From Tulasnella sp. 424 (Eukaryota > Basidiomycota > Agaricomycetes > Cantharellales > Tulasnellaceae): 64,000 bases of DNA. The DNA lies in the NCBI GenBank assembly GCA_019633425.1, contig WSUB01000070.1, positions 1 to 64,000 on the forward strand. Direction: 5' to 3'. The position numbers were made by a program, and so were the translations under genes. Below are positions 24,110-35,505 of the stretch, piece by piece (within the stretch, counting starts at the first letter, position 1; the number at the start of each line of letters is the position of its first letter). Under the pieces are notes generated by a model. That model made no database searches. It was not told the origin of the DNA and worked only from the letters and a program-made list of their open reading frames with translations.

Positions 24110-26799
24110 TTACCACTTCAACCATTCTCCGTACATGTTAGGTCGTTCTCCACGAATGTAAGCTTCGAAGGTCCGCTTGAGCACGGCACTCCACGCCAAG
24201 TCACGGCTGTCCATAGATACGTCCTGATCTTCGCGGTCAAATTCCTTCAAATCGTCATCTGTAGGCTCGAGGGAGATCTTCGGGCCCTTGGATGCCCTCA
24301 TGGCTGCTTGCTTCTTGTGCGCTTCGTCCCCGGCGGAATCCGCTTTATGCCCAGCAGCGGCCGCTTTGGTTGCCCGAGCAGCCTCAGCAGCAGCCTCCGC
24401 CTTGAGCTTCATGCGAGCCTTGATTTCTCCGTCCTTGAATTTCGGACCAAGGTCCGGGAAGTTCCGTGCGGGGTCGAAAGGCACCCACCTGTTCAAGAGC
24501 GTCAGCGGCGTGGTCGACAACCTGGGCGAAACAAGGGCTTACCAGAAGTTGTGGAAGTGGTAAGAGTAAGCACCTTTGAAGAAGCCGTCAAAGCCCAGCA
24601 TCTGAGGAGCAGCGGCTTCAGCCACGGGAGGTTGGAAGAAGTGTTTGAAACTGGGTGCCAATCATTATTGTTAGTCTAAATCAAAGAACCGACAGAAAGA
24701 CACCTACTCAGTGAACATCGGGAACGGCGGGCGGTCCCTCTGATATCCTTCTTGTGCGAGCCAGGCCGGGTCAAACATGGCATCGGGCAGCCGAAGGAGC
24801 AGAGGCTCCAGGTACGCATCCTTGGTGTACTTGGCGATCGTCATCGGGTGGAAGTCGAAAAGGTTCCTAAACGCCGTCCGGAACAGGAACGTTCCAAGGG
24901 CAGAACCCTTGTTCAAGCGAAGAACGGCGGTATTGTACGTTGGCAAGCGTGACCAGCGGTATGCAAATGCTCCCTTCCATCCCCACAGCTCCTCCCAGTC
25001 TCGCAAGAAGACCGTGTCGGCGTCAAGATAAGTTCCCCCGAATCGGTGGCACAAGATGAAGCGAGCCATGTCGGAGAGGACGACGGAGAGACGGTCGTAT
25101 TCATCGGCTGAAGTGGATCCGAGGCGGTTGTAGAGGTCGTCGCCAGCTTTGCCGCTGGCAGCCGACGCGGGCGCGACTTTGCCATCAGAGGTCGAGTTCG
25201 TGGAGGAACTGGATTGAACGGTTGCCGAAGGCGAGGCGGTTTCGGCGAACTGCTTCGCAGCAGCTTTCTCCTTCTCTTTGCCAGAGGGCACCTTGTACTT
25301 GGTTCCGCCACTGTTGAAGAGGCTCTCCTGGTAACTCCTCCACTCGTCCTTCAACTCCGGAACACCATCCAACTGCTCCGTGGTATTCCACATCTTGAAT
25401 TTGATGACGTCCTTGAACCTAGGATGGAGGAACGGCGCTGCCCATGGACTATCCGCTAATTCCCTGAACATGTCGCGGACGGCGTTGGGGTTGGGTACGG
25501 CGGCGGCGGGTCCGGGGTTGATCCACATCCAGAACTGAGGATGGCATACAGCTGGGTCTGGTTGGTCGAGGTGAAGGCCGAGATTTTGGGTGAACAGGAA
25601 GGAGAGCATGGCGACGTAAGGCTTTTCGTTGAACGGCCCTGCCCAGAACATGTGGAAAACCTTCGGATAATCGGGGTCGCAAACACCATCAAGGTCTGGG
25701 AAAGGCTTGGCGGGAATAGGCTTGCTAAGATTGGTCAAAGGTGCTTCCAAAACGTCGCGCTGCCACAGTCCGGCGTCTGAGTTGCCATCCTTCAGCATCT
25801 TCTGCTGCTTCGGAGTGAGCTGGCGTTGTTTTGCCGGTGGCTCTCGGGTATAAGACGGTGCCTCCCGGTAGATGTACTTCCAATCGTCCGTATTCGCTCG
25901 TCGCACGTGTCTTCCAACGTCGAGGCCGGCGCCCAAGCGCATGACTTCCAAGCAGTCGCGCACGTACTACGTAAATTATAAGGTCAGGGTCCGTCCGCAG
26001 TTAAATGAGACACTCATACCTTCTGTTGCGAGAAGTCGCAGTTTTCCATGATAACATCGAGGTCAGCAACTGTGGGGCATGGCAGTGAGTATCAGTGTTG
26101 TCATTCAATGTGCTGCGACGCACCGCTTCCGGTTGGTACTCTTGGCGGATATGCGATGTTCGGAGGATGCGCGGTGATATTGATGTATTCACGTCTTGAG
26201 CCAATGCCAATGGTCGAAGGGGTCCGTTCAGGAATGGCGTAAGTGCGGTCACTCTTCTTTGGCTTTCGTTGGTGTTTTCCTGGGGGGATGCCAGGGTTCA
26301 CCGGAGGTATGGCCAGGCGAATCTCCTCGGGAACTAATCCAGACGCGACTCGTCAGCGCGGCATATTCAGAAAAGAAAGGCATTTCGAAACAGACTTACT
26401 CGGTCGTGTACTTGGGTAATGCCCGCTGGCGATTTCCCATTCCCAAATGCGCCGCAGATCCTCACGACTGTAGACGAGGGTTGGAGGGTCGCCGATCACG
26501 CTGTTGGTCCAATTCGGCCGGCCTTCCAGTCTCCGAACAAAGGAGAGGAGCAGCCATCCCAAACCAAGGAGGAATACCCAGACGACCACAGAGGCCTTTT
26601 GTTTGCCCAGCCTATTCGAGACCTTCATCCATATTGATGGGGGGATCGGCAGCGGGACGACGATGCGCCGGCGGCCGACAGGGATGTAAAAAGTCGTAAA
26701 AAACCGTGATGGCCGCGTTGTTAGATGATGTTTTTCTTCAATCGCGTTTGCATAAGATGGGAGTGGTGAAGTACGAGATTTGAGCGGCGGGCGGTCCAT
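24110..26799 (-). CDS. GT-B: type II membrane glycosyltransferase, inverted paralogue of GT-A
   Basis: Six exons on the minus strand (26799-26400, 26333-26124, 26069-26020, 25966-24708, 24650-24543, 24488-24110) give 801 aa. The architecture repeats GT-A: basic N-tail with IEEKHHLT, one membrane helix (VVVWVFLLGLGWLLLSF, about 70-86), PPTLVYSREDLRRIWEWEI, then the catalytic region KVFHMFWAGPFNEKPY and FGGTYLDADTVFLRDWEE with the DXD at about 535. The end is FDGFFKGAYSYHFHNFWWVPFD and the GEWLKW terminus. The linker before the DXD is Ser/Thr/Ala-rich and longer than in GT-A. Intron 2 interrupts the GSV codon region and a third exon of 50 nt follows, whereas GT-A splits after LLYE and has a 24-nt exon. 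No defect is seen, so both paralogues are likely active Golgi enzymes. Confidence 0.82.
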
Positions 26800-28793
26800 T
26801 TTTTCGTTTCGTGTTCAGTGTTTCGCGTTTGTGTGAATAAGAAAAAGAAAAAAGAGTTTAAGCGTTCAGAGAGCACCAGGCATCAAGAGCGTGCTGGAGA
26901 CTAGTCCAAGGTTTGATGTCGACGCGCGTTACTGTAAGCGTTGAGGGCCGTTGGGAAAAGTTGTCTGTCGTGGATTGGCGGTTCAGGTCAAAATCCGAGC
27001 TGGCGCTCGACGTGCGAAGTCCGTTCCCTGAATGGCGTAACCCGAAGTCTAGACCGAGGCTAATTCGGGAAACGAACGCTCGCGCGCCCAGGAAGGGCCC
27101 CCCCCCCCACTTTCATTGTCTGGCTCGGCACTGCGACCGCAGCGGGGTGAGCTGGCAGTACAAACGGGAGAAAAGTATGCCACTTGGCAACAAAGGGGGA
27201 GAGGGCTGTTCATGCAGAAACGTTCTCGGACTTACTAAAAGATCAATGCCGAGCCAGCGTTACTCCAGGAGCGCATGGAGATGCCTGTGCTAACCATGAG
27301 CTCGTGGCCGTGTCCGTGGGCAGGAGACATGCCTGGGCAGGCCGCTGGCATGATGAGTACTTGCGATTACGAGGCGGTGGCTGGAGGGATTCGAAGAGAT
27401 GGAGATTCATGAACCAAATGTGTCAAGTGCGAATCGACCTCGGGATGCTAGCTGCTTTGCATCAGCAGTACTTTGTCATGGCACTGGATAGCCCACATAC
27501 TGTGTGAGCCGGCAAGGTGAGGTGTGGTAGCTGGGAGAGGGACAACCCAGGACCAACAGCGATTAATTATAGCTCGCAAAGAAGCTGTAGTCCGACAAAG
27601 ACTGCGTGACACCTGAATAACGGAATCCTGCATCTGTGATCAGCCCTCGCTTCAGGAATGCCGAATGTGAGTCTTGACTGCTGCAGCGCGAGTTTGAAGC
27701 CACGCATATGTCCGATCCCTAGTTTATTGCGAGGAGACGGCGCCTATCTTGAGAGGTATTCTCACCAGCAGATACATCCCACAATAACTGCGTTGTAGTT
27801 CTTTAGTATGACGTGAGCATAAAGATTGAGGGAGAATTGCGATCAGCATTTATGGTAATCTCGGCTAACTGACAGGTCGATCGTGCCAGGCAGTATCGAC
27901 ACGTAGAGATGTTGTAATGCATAGAAATCCATTCTAAGAACGAGCGGTTATATCTATTGACTCTTGATAATAAAGAGTCATCGCGAAGAGAGTTGCCTCA
28001 TGGACCCACGAGGGCCGGGGATTGGACAGTTGAGGCCCTAGTGTGGGGAAAACTGACGAAGAAGGCTGCCACGCCGCCTCCACAATGAAGACAATAACAA
28101 AGTTTCGCATCGATATGTGTAGGCACTTTAATGTCCAATGTATTCCTTGACTAATAACATATGCCGTGCTCCCCGCCTCGTGGGCTACGCCCTGAGAGAA
28201 CGGATATGTTCCGTCTTGGAATATGGTCGTGAGAAGGAGATGCAACAATAATATCAGTCGAATGGCTTCTTTGCTGATTTAAGCCGATGCATTCAGAGAC
28301 AGAACGTGGGTAAGGTCCCCATTCCAAGCCTTCATCATGCTATCCCTGGCCGAGCAGAGGCGGATGACGTGCCCGAAGTCATCGAGACTGCCAATAGATC
28401 CACTCATAGATCAGATTCACCGGGAAAAATGTTCACGCTTTACGGCGACGGCAAACATCTTGGGACTTCTGGCCGAGCCCGAGTGCCATATTCGGTAGAG
28501 GGACGGCCGAGACAAACTTGTTCGGACTCCCTCTCATAAGGGGATTGAGGGACTTGGTGTGGGTCTCCATGATCCAAGACGAATGGGGAACAAGCTCAGA
28601 CTTTATTCATGGCAAAGCAGACATGAACGATACGATAGTCGAGGGGAATGAAGGTTTCGGAAGGTCGGAAGGATTCTGAAGCGTCGGAATAGAACGGCGA
28701 TAACGGCGTTATGCGGGAGCGGTTTGAGTTCAAACTGTTCCCATCCCCACGACGCCTCCCGTTCTACAGCAACCGCGCGAAGACGAGTGGGAA
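26800..28793. other. 2 kb gene-free stretch
   Basis: Upstream of GT-B and of the next plus-strand gene. It contains an 11-nt C run at 27098-27108. Short frames (for example 27184-27507, 28306-28539) show no domain or intron logic. I see nothing else in it. Confidence 0.5.
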
Positions 28794-29521
28794 ATGCCTG
28801 CCATATTCAACCTGGATCCCTCTCAGACCATCTTCAATCCCTCCTCCACGATGACAGACGCTCACTCAAACGCTGCAGACGGCACCAACGGGCCAACCGA
28901 AAGCCAAGGTCAGTACAGAAAAAAGTCCCCAAACCACTCGTTCGCAGAGGGCTCGCTCTCGTCTCTCAACACCGCTCCCACGCTCACGCTCATCATTCCA
29001 ATCCCACCGTCCTTCGTTCTACTTACTCACAGCTATCAACGACGCACAAGATGTCGGTTCAGTCGATCAGGTCCTCCAGCAAAACGATGCCGATGAGTCG
29101 GCGTCGGCCGCGCCCGGTACAAACCCCTCTCAACCTTTCCCCATCGCCGACGGTTCAATGGATTCCATCCACTCGTTACTTGCAGCGTCTCAGCAGTTAG
29201 CTCAGTCAACGCACGTTCCTTGGGCTCAAGACGGACATCTAGCCGATTCGGTGAGTGTTTTTTCTGATCGTTGGTTTGATCCTCGGCTCTCGCCTTATCG
29301 AAGCACCAAGCGGCGCCCGGTAGAGATGGATGTTGTGACGGGTGGTGCATTAGATATCCATAGACGCTCGAAGGCGACAAGCTGCACGAGTGGCACCATC
29401 CGAGTCCAAGGCTCGAGCGGCTAAAGCGTTGTGCTTTGGCATGTTGAGTGGGCCATTTGAACATGGACTGCATGATTTACCCGGTCTGGGGAATGCATTG
29501 CCGTGGCTCGGGCGGCAATGA
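28794..29521 (+). CDS. Hypothetical 166-aa protein, or 5' exons of the CSL gene
   Basis: Three exons (28794-28908, 29033-29250, 29354-29521) join in consistent phase to a 166-aa product. It starts MPAIFNLDPSQTIFNPSS. The middle is rich in Gln, Ala, Ser and Asp (QVLQQNDADESASAAPG, HSLLAASQQLAQS), and the end is GLGNALPWLGRQ before a TGA. I recognise no domain. It lies only 183 bp upstream of the CSL start on the same strand. It could instead be an alternative 5' part of that transcription factor, whose family often has long disordered N-termini. I found no splice that joins the two in frame. Confidence 0.4.
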
Positions 29522-29704
29522 CGCTTCCAGTCCTGCTGCACCTCATCATGGGCATAGGGACCACCCAAACATCGTGCCTCGCTGTTTGTTGTTTTTGTCC
29601 TCATTACATTTTCTCCGAACCCGTCCGCCGCGTTTTTTACCTTTTGTCAAATTTAACAACTGACCAACTTTTCTCTATTCTCTAACTACCTTCCTCTCAC
29701 CAAA

Positions 29705-31863
29705 ATGCAGAGCAAGCGCAAACGCGACGACTCTCCATCTCAAGACAACAACCCGAACAAGATTCGCAAAACCGGATCTTCGCCACTCGTCCACAACGGC
29801 GGTCCATTCGCCAACGGTCAAGTCGTCATGACGCCACCGCCCCTTCCACATATGACGACTGTGACCTGCCTTCACGCCGCGGTCGCGCAAAAATCCTACG
29901 GCAACGAAAAGCGATTCCTCTGCCCGCCGCCCGTCGTCCGCATCGACACGCCCATCCCGCGATCCGTCTACTTCCGTGGCCAACAACTCTCGATGCGAAT
30001 CTTCCCCGAAATCAACGAGCTACCAGGTCCTCCGCCAGAGCAAAAGGCTTCGCTGGACGACACGATGTCAGCGTGCTTCAAGTACCTCCACGTCGGAGGG
30101 ACCCAGAAGAGCAAGTCGTTCCACCTGTCATTGGACCTCGCGGAACCAGCCGTATTCGACCCCATGCCGGGACAAGGAGCCAACGGCTCCGCCGGAGAGT
30201 CTTCAAACGCCCGCATGATCAAACCCGCGTCGACATGGGCGTCGTTCAGTTCCGCCCCGGTCACCATCATCTCCAAGCCATCGAAGAAAACGGCTAAAAC
30301 GCGGAACCTGGCGTCGTGCATCCTCGCTGGTGGACCCGTCTCGCTCTTCAACCGCATCAACTCGCAGACGGTCCGGACCAAGTACATGACGGTCGATCAA
30401 GGTCGACTGTGCGCGTCAAACACCACGTGGAGCGCGTTCAACGTCGAAGTCGTCCAGGCCGTGACGGACCCGAACGCACAGCCTCCAGACGTCGGCGCGT
30501 ATCACCCTGGTGGCGTTCCTCCGCAGCCTGTCACTTACGGATCAACGCTGCTCCTGACCGACTCCCACACTGGATTGACTTCGGATCCTTTGGTCATTCG
30601 GAAAGTCGACAAGGGCAGGATCGTCATGGATGAAGGAACGATGGGCGGGCCCGTCTCGCAGATGCAGAAGGTGGCGTTGTGCAGGATTACGGAAACTGGG
30701 GCGAGGTACTACTTGAGCGCTGCTGGCCCGCTTCAGATCTTACCCGACCCAAGTGGAGCTGCGAACGACGGCAAGGGCGTGATCGCTACACACCCGTTGG
30801 TCTACCAGCCTCCTGCCGTGCGAGAAGAGGTCAAGGGCGATGTCAGAATTGAAGTGGACGAAGTGGATGATTTCCTGTGTTGGACAATCGTTGGCATCTG
30901 TAAGGACGATTTTTGCTCAGCTTGAGAAACTTAAAGCTGACGTAGGATTCGCTCTTAGCTAAATTCCAGTATACGTTCTTCGATGGGATCCACAACAACG
31001 CGTTGGCCCGCTTCCCTATAACGCCATTCCCGACGCTGTTGTCACCGCCAATCTACAAGCCTCAAACGCATACATTGGACCTGACCATCGCCAACTACTT
31101 CTACACCGACCCGACACCAACGTCAACCGACGCAAACGGCTACCCTCAGCACGGTCCACCTCAGCCTCTTGAAATCTGGCTTGGGACGCTCGGCCCCCTG
31201 AACGCGCGCGTCTATCAAAATGGTGAGTTGACGCACACCATCGGCGCAGCGCTGGCGGGCGGGCCTACGGGAGCGAGTATCGTTGCTCATCAGACCTCGT
31301 CATCTGCCCTTCAAGCTCCAGGGCAAACGATGTTGGGCGGAATGGGATCGACCATCGTCGTGGTGGAGATGCCTTCCATGCGAGACATTTTGAGGATGGT
31401 CGAAGTCGTCACGGGAGCGGATTTGGGACTCGGGTTGGGAGGTGCGCCTGTGCCTGCTTCTGCGTTGAATCAGATGACGAGCATGGAAGGAGAGGAGGGT
31501 GATAAGGAAGGAGAGGGGAATGATGGTGCGGAGGGCGCGGGCGAGGAGAAAGCTGAGGGCAAAGCGGAGAAGAAGGGCAAAGGAAAGGCTAAAGAGAAGG
31601 AAACCAATGGCGGAGCCGCTCCTCAGCAGCCACAACTCGCTCAACCACAACACCCTGGTTTGCCACCGTATCCACACTACCCTCACATGGGCATGCCAAT
31701 CGCACCTCTGACAAGGGGTATTCCGATCCTGTTCGTCCGCTCGGTGGATGGTATTGGCTACCATTCTGGACGGGAGATCGCCTGCGAGAACATCTTGGGA
31801 CCCATGGCGATGGCGAACGGTGCGGGGAACACGGTGGACAGTTGGGTGGTTAGAGTGCTTTAG
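29705..31863 (+). CDS. CSL (CBF1/Su(H)/LAG-1) family transcription factor
   Basis: Nuclear DNA-binding regulator of the family that includes fission yeast Cbf11/Cbf12 and animal RBP-J. Two exons, 29705-30899 and 30959-31863, give 699 aa. A basic leader (SKRKRDD, NKIRK) suggests a nuclear signal. The LAG1 N-terminal Rel-like domain is marked by AVAQKSYGNEKRFLCPPP at about 60-76 and by FKYLHVGGT..KSKSFHLSL. The beta-trefoil contains SLFNRINSQTVRTKYM and WSAFNVEVV. DFLCWTIVGISKFQYTFFD leads into the C-terminal IPT/TIG-like domain, which is interrupted by an acidic/lysine-rich repeat (about 580-620) and a Pro-rich stretch. The acceptor at 30958 was chosen over a nearer CAG because only it keeps frame. 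Residues from about 462 onward are duplicated at 38345-39627. Confidence 0.9.
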
Positions 31864-32855
31864 CTTCTGATGATGGCAAGGCACTGTCATGTCTCTCGGT
31901 GAATTGTGATTCTGTCTCTTAAGTATTTTTAGGCTCTCTTCTTGTTCTGTTTTTACACACCTCTTCTGTTCCTCTCTTCTCTCTCTACGGTCTTTCAAGT
32001 ATACGTAGTTTGGCTTTGGTATCGTATCGAAAAAAAAGAAAGGCAGGACTTGACAACTCCCACCCCTTCCTCCCAGTTTTTTCATGCACATGTAGCGTAT
32101 TGTGGTTTCGAGGTATACATACAGACATGCCCGTTTATGTTCGATTCAGTTCAAGAGTTGCGAAGATCCCGCTTCTTTGCTCGATGGATGGGATGTGTAC
32201 TGCGGATTTGAATACGGTGCCTGAATGGTCTTTCAAATGCCGGGCGGGGACTTTCAAAATCAAATACAAATATCCACATATAATACCCACGTGCCATGTG
32301 GCATTCGTTTGGTTTCCAGGGTCGGAATTGAATTAACTCCGAGCCGCCCAGTTCCAGATGAAGATCCTCACCAATACCGGATCCAGCGTCCTGATGTTGA
32401 GGAAGAGGTTGAGCACCGTGGAATGGGCTTAGTTTGTCAGGACTGGCGATCAGAGTTGGAGTCCTGCAGATCCAAACGGGCGGTGGGGCGCACGGTGGAA
32501 GCAGCGGGTTGCTGTAGCCGATGATGGTGTCTATTTGTTGCCGGATTCTCCCAACTTCTGATAATCTCTCTTCCCGCTCCTCTTATTCTTTCTTCCACCA
32601 GCCTTTAAGTTTTTTTGTTTCTTCCTTCATCCATCGTCAACTCGAGTTCAACATTCCGGCCTTGGGATAGATATAAACTGCAAGGCAGCTAGCTTGCAAC
32701 GTCACAGGAGGGGGAAGAGGCTTCACTTTTTCGGGCCGTTGTTCACCGGATTTTCTATTAGCCCGGTTTTGTACCGAACAGCGCATGCAGATCAACCGTT
32801 GGGGAGCTCTGGACGAACGACGTCAACGTATTATAACAAGCACTAGGCATCGGTC
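31864..32855. other. CSL 3' flank and A1 promoter region
   Basis: Non-coding. It holds the A-type promoter block (near 32095-32290, GCCCGTTTATG and TTGCTCGATGG...) and the leader ACGTATTATAACAAGCACT 15-33 bp before the ATG, shared by A1, A2 and A3. The whole interval recurs at 39640-40457. Confidence 0.6.
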
Positions 32856-34856
32856 ATGGATCTCGAAACCTTCAAAGAGTTTTTAACCTACGCAGCTCGA
32901 TCACGGTCTTTATTCGGTATGTATCATTCCGTTACCATTTTAAACATTTTCGTTGAACATTCCTTTCGGCCCGCCTTCTTTTTCCCCTTCACCGTTTGCA
33001 CTTTTCTTGCTTAAAGTCGCTGGATTCTGTTGGGCGATATATGATTGGTTTATCACGTTAGGGCAAGAGGTCAGTAGCCGAAACTAGCCAAATTCCAAAG
33101 CGTAGAGCTCAGCTGACGACTCTCCTTCTCACTAGATCGATCTCGTTTGGGTATGCTTGAAAAAACTCTCTGAAATTTACAAAGGACCTGGAAGCTGATG
33201 CGGTTCCGTCACTGGGGTAGAATCGGCCTGGAGCGTTGACTTCCAAATTACTCTTTGCTTTCACTCGCTACACTGGTCTGGCAATGCTCACCGTAGGTTA
33301 CCTCCACCACCATCCTCTTCAAATCTCCTCCTAGCCACATTTTAACTTTATCTCCATCCTTTCCCCCTCTCCCAATCCTACCCGCGGTAGGTCAACATGA
33401 TCGTGGCGATCAACGGCGGCTGGAGCGATGATTTTTGCCATGCGTACATGTATACCTTGGGGCTTCTGGGTACGGCGCATACTTTCGCGGTGCAAGGGGC
33501 ATTATTGCTGAGGATTTACGTGATGTGGGTTATGTCCCGCTGGACTCCCTTTCTAATGGGGGCTGCTCTTTCCCCGCGCTTGAGATACTGATCGGAATTG
33601 TTGGACGCCGTGGCATTTCCCCTCACTCGTATCTAGATATGAAAAGTCAATGAAGATCCTAATCGTCAACACTTTTCTTTGGGTATGCCAACTAGTGGCG
33701 ATGATTACGATTACAGCCGTGAACATTAATGGTTACACAGGTAAAGAAAACGATCCCATAAATTTCCCACACAGACTTTTCCTGACTGATTGGCATTCAT
33801 TCCTACCCTTTTACACAGCCATTCCTGGTCCTTTTGGATGTTGGTCAACAGCGGTGAATCCAAAACTGGGAACTGCGATTTGGTGGATTTGTGAGTTTTT
33901 GAATAGGTTTTTTCAGCGTTACTGTTGCGGTTCGTTCTAAGCTTCCTCAATTATACCCTCCCCCTCAGCTCTATCGTTCGAAACATATCTATGTGCTCTC
34001 GTCTTAGTACCAGCATTCAAGCACTGGAAGTCGTCCAAACGAACGGCCGGGGCCAAAATCCTCAGCATCTTGATTCGTGACTCTTTCATATGGTACTTCT
34101 CGATGGCTGCATGCTTGTTAGTGAACGCTCTAGCTGGGACAACGAATACGGTATGTTTGTTACTCCCCGACGTTGCACTCCCGCTTGGTTCGGTTCTTGC
34201 AAAGCAGCTCAACGTTTTGCTTTACTTTCGTTTGGTTTTAAACGCCCGTATAGCCTAAGCTCGTCGTTATTGGTGTCCCGTAAGTCCCTCCTTTTTTTTC
34301 CCCCCCTTTTGGCTTGCTTCCTCAACTATTTTTCTTTCACTCTGTCGTTTCCGAAAAACCTCTTAACAGGTCCCTCAGCATAATATCAACGGTCGGCGGC
34401 TCGCGTCTGCTCCTAAACGTCCGCGCCGTCTACTTTTCGTCCATTCGAAACCCCAGCCACCCGGGACACTCGGACTGGCTCGATACGGAAGGAACGGGAG
34501 GGGGCGGCAAACGTGATGACGACGACGGAGAGTGCGCCGCTTCGATCAGCATGGGTGTTTGGTCGAACGAAGACGTGCAACGGAATCGGCCGCCGTCCCC
34601 CGACCCGCCGGTCATCATGCTCCAACCCGCCCCTCCAGGTCGGAAGCAATTTTTACGGCCTCTCCCCCGCCCAGCTCTCTTTGGTCCCGCCAGTGAACAA
34701 AGAGGAGCCGCTTCGAGTTCTGGATTATCGATGCGACCTGAGGAGGACGGTGACGAGGTGGCCCAAAGAAGTATGGTCTCGAGCTCGACGCTAGGCGCTG
34801 GCATTCAACGAACCGAAGATCCATATATAGAATTAAGGACCTTCAGTAAAGGTTAG
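32856..34856 (+). CDS. A1: DUF6533-type seven-helix membrane protein, subfamily A
   Basis: Multi-pass membrane protein of unknown function. Ten exons (32856-32916, 33017-33069, 33136-33150, 33221-33292, 33391-33524, 33637-33740, 33819-33890, 33969-34150, 34254-34279, 34370-34856) give 401 aa. The DUF6533 block is WAIYDWFITLGQEIDLVW followed by a R(Y)xG helix (LLFAFTRYTGLAML). Further helices lie in exon 5 (FCHAYMYTLGLLGTAHTFAVQ), exon 6, exon 8 (two) and the exon 9-10 joint (VVIGVP, then VGGSRLLLNVRAVYF). The cytosolic-type tail is acidic and Ser/Pro-rich (DWLDTEGT, SISMGVWSNEDVQ, RNRPPSPDPP). Exon 3 is a 15-nt micro-exon coding IDLVW. Intact in every splice site checked. First gene of the array and first in segmental copy 1. 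Confidence 0.82.
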
Positions 34857-35505
34857 TCGCGCTGGACTCGCGGCCCTAGGCGTTTCATCATCTTCATGCA
34901 TGCTCGCTTCGTATTGTTATATTTTCGTTCTGCCGTGTACTCCCTGCTCACCCGTATCTTCGGGAGACATTCCAATGTGTATTTTTTAAGCTCGCCGTCC
35001 CGACCTATGTTTAGCTGGGTACCCGGGTGAGGCGATGATGTCGAATGAAGAATGGTCCATCACCGGCTAATGCGATGACCCTGACCTAATTCGATACATT
35101 GATGGTGCACGCGGCGTTCGCGGCGACCTCAGCTATCAGCCAATAGGAGGACTGTCCCTGACTCGTCCACACGACCTTCCATTCCGAGTTTGAACGAGAC
35201 AGTGCTTGAAACCTCTCGAGCTTCGGTTCAAAGGCTAGACGGTTTCCCCGGGAGGGGAAGGAATGAAAAACTCCTCGTGATTCAATTCAAATGCAGCCGG
35301 AAGTACTTTCTCTGCAGTACATGTGGAGAGAGGATGGAATGAAAAGCCGTGGCTTGATAAAATCTGGCCAAGCTATTTTCGCTGATGATCGGTTGGAGTC
35401 GGAAAAAGGCTTGAAATTCCCGCGGTCTTGGGGAGACGTCAGCTCATGATATGAACCATACTCCCCCAAAAGTAACCCAAGCACCCATTCCAAGGCGTAA
35501 TAGCA
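34857..35505. other. A1-B1 intergenic region (B-type upstream block)
   Basis: Non-coding, nearly identical to 42519-43199 upstream of B2. It includes a recurrent array module (GGCGATGATGTCGAATG... then GCGATGACCCTGACC) and TGGCTTGATAAAAT near the B start, which marks the empty site of MITE-3. Confidence 0.6.

Noticed and set aside
7970..26799. Biosynthetic gene cluster formed by GH16, glycosyltransferases and SDRs
   Set aside because: No core synthase, transporter or pathway regulator is present. The neighbours include housekeeping RPE1 and a kinase, and the pairs are explained by local duplication.
29503..29663. Plus-strand frames after 29520 as a further exon of the small upstream gene
   Set aside because: They are in a different frame from the preceding exon and no usable donor/acceptor pair links them.
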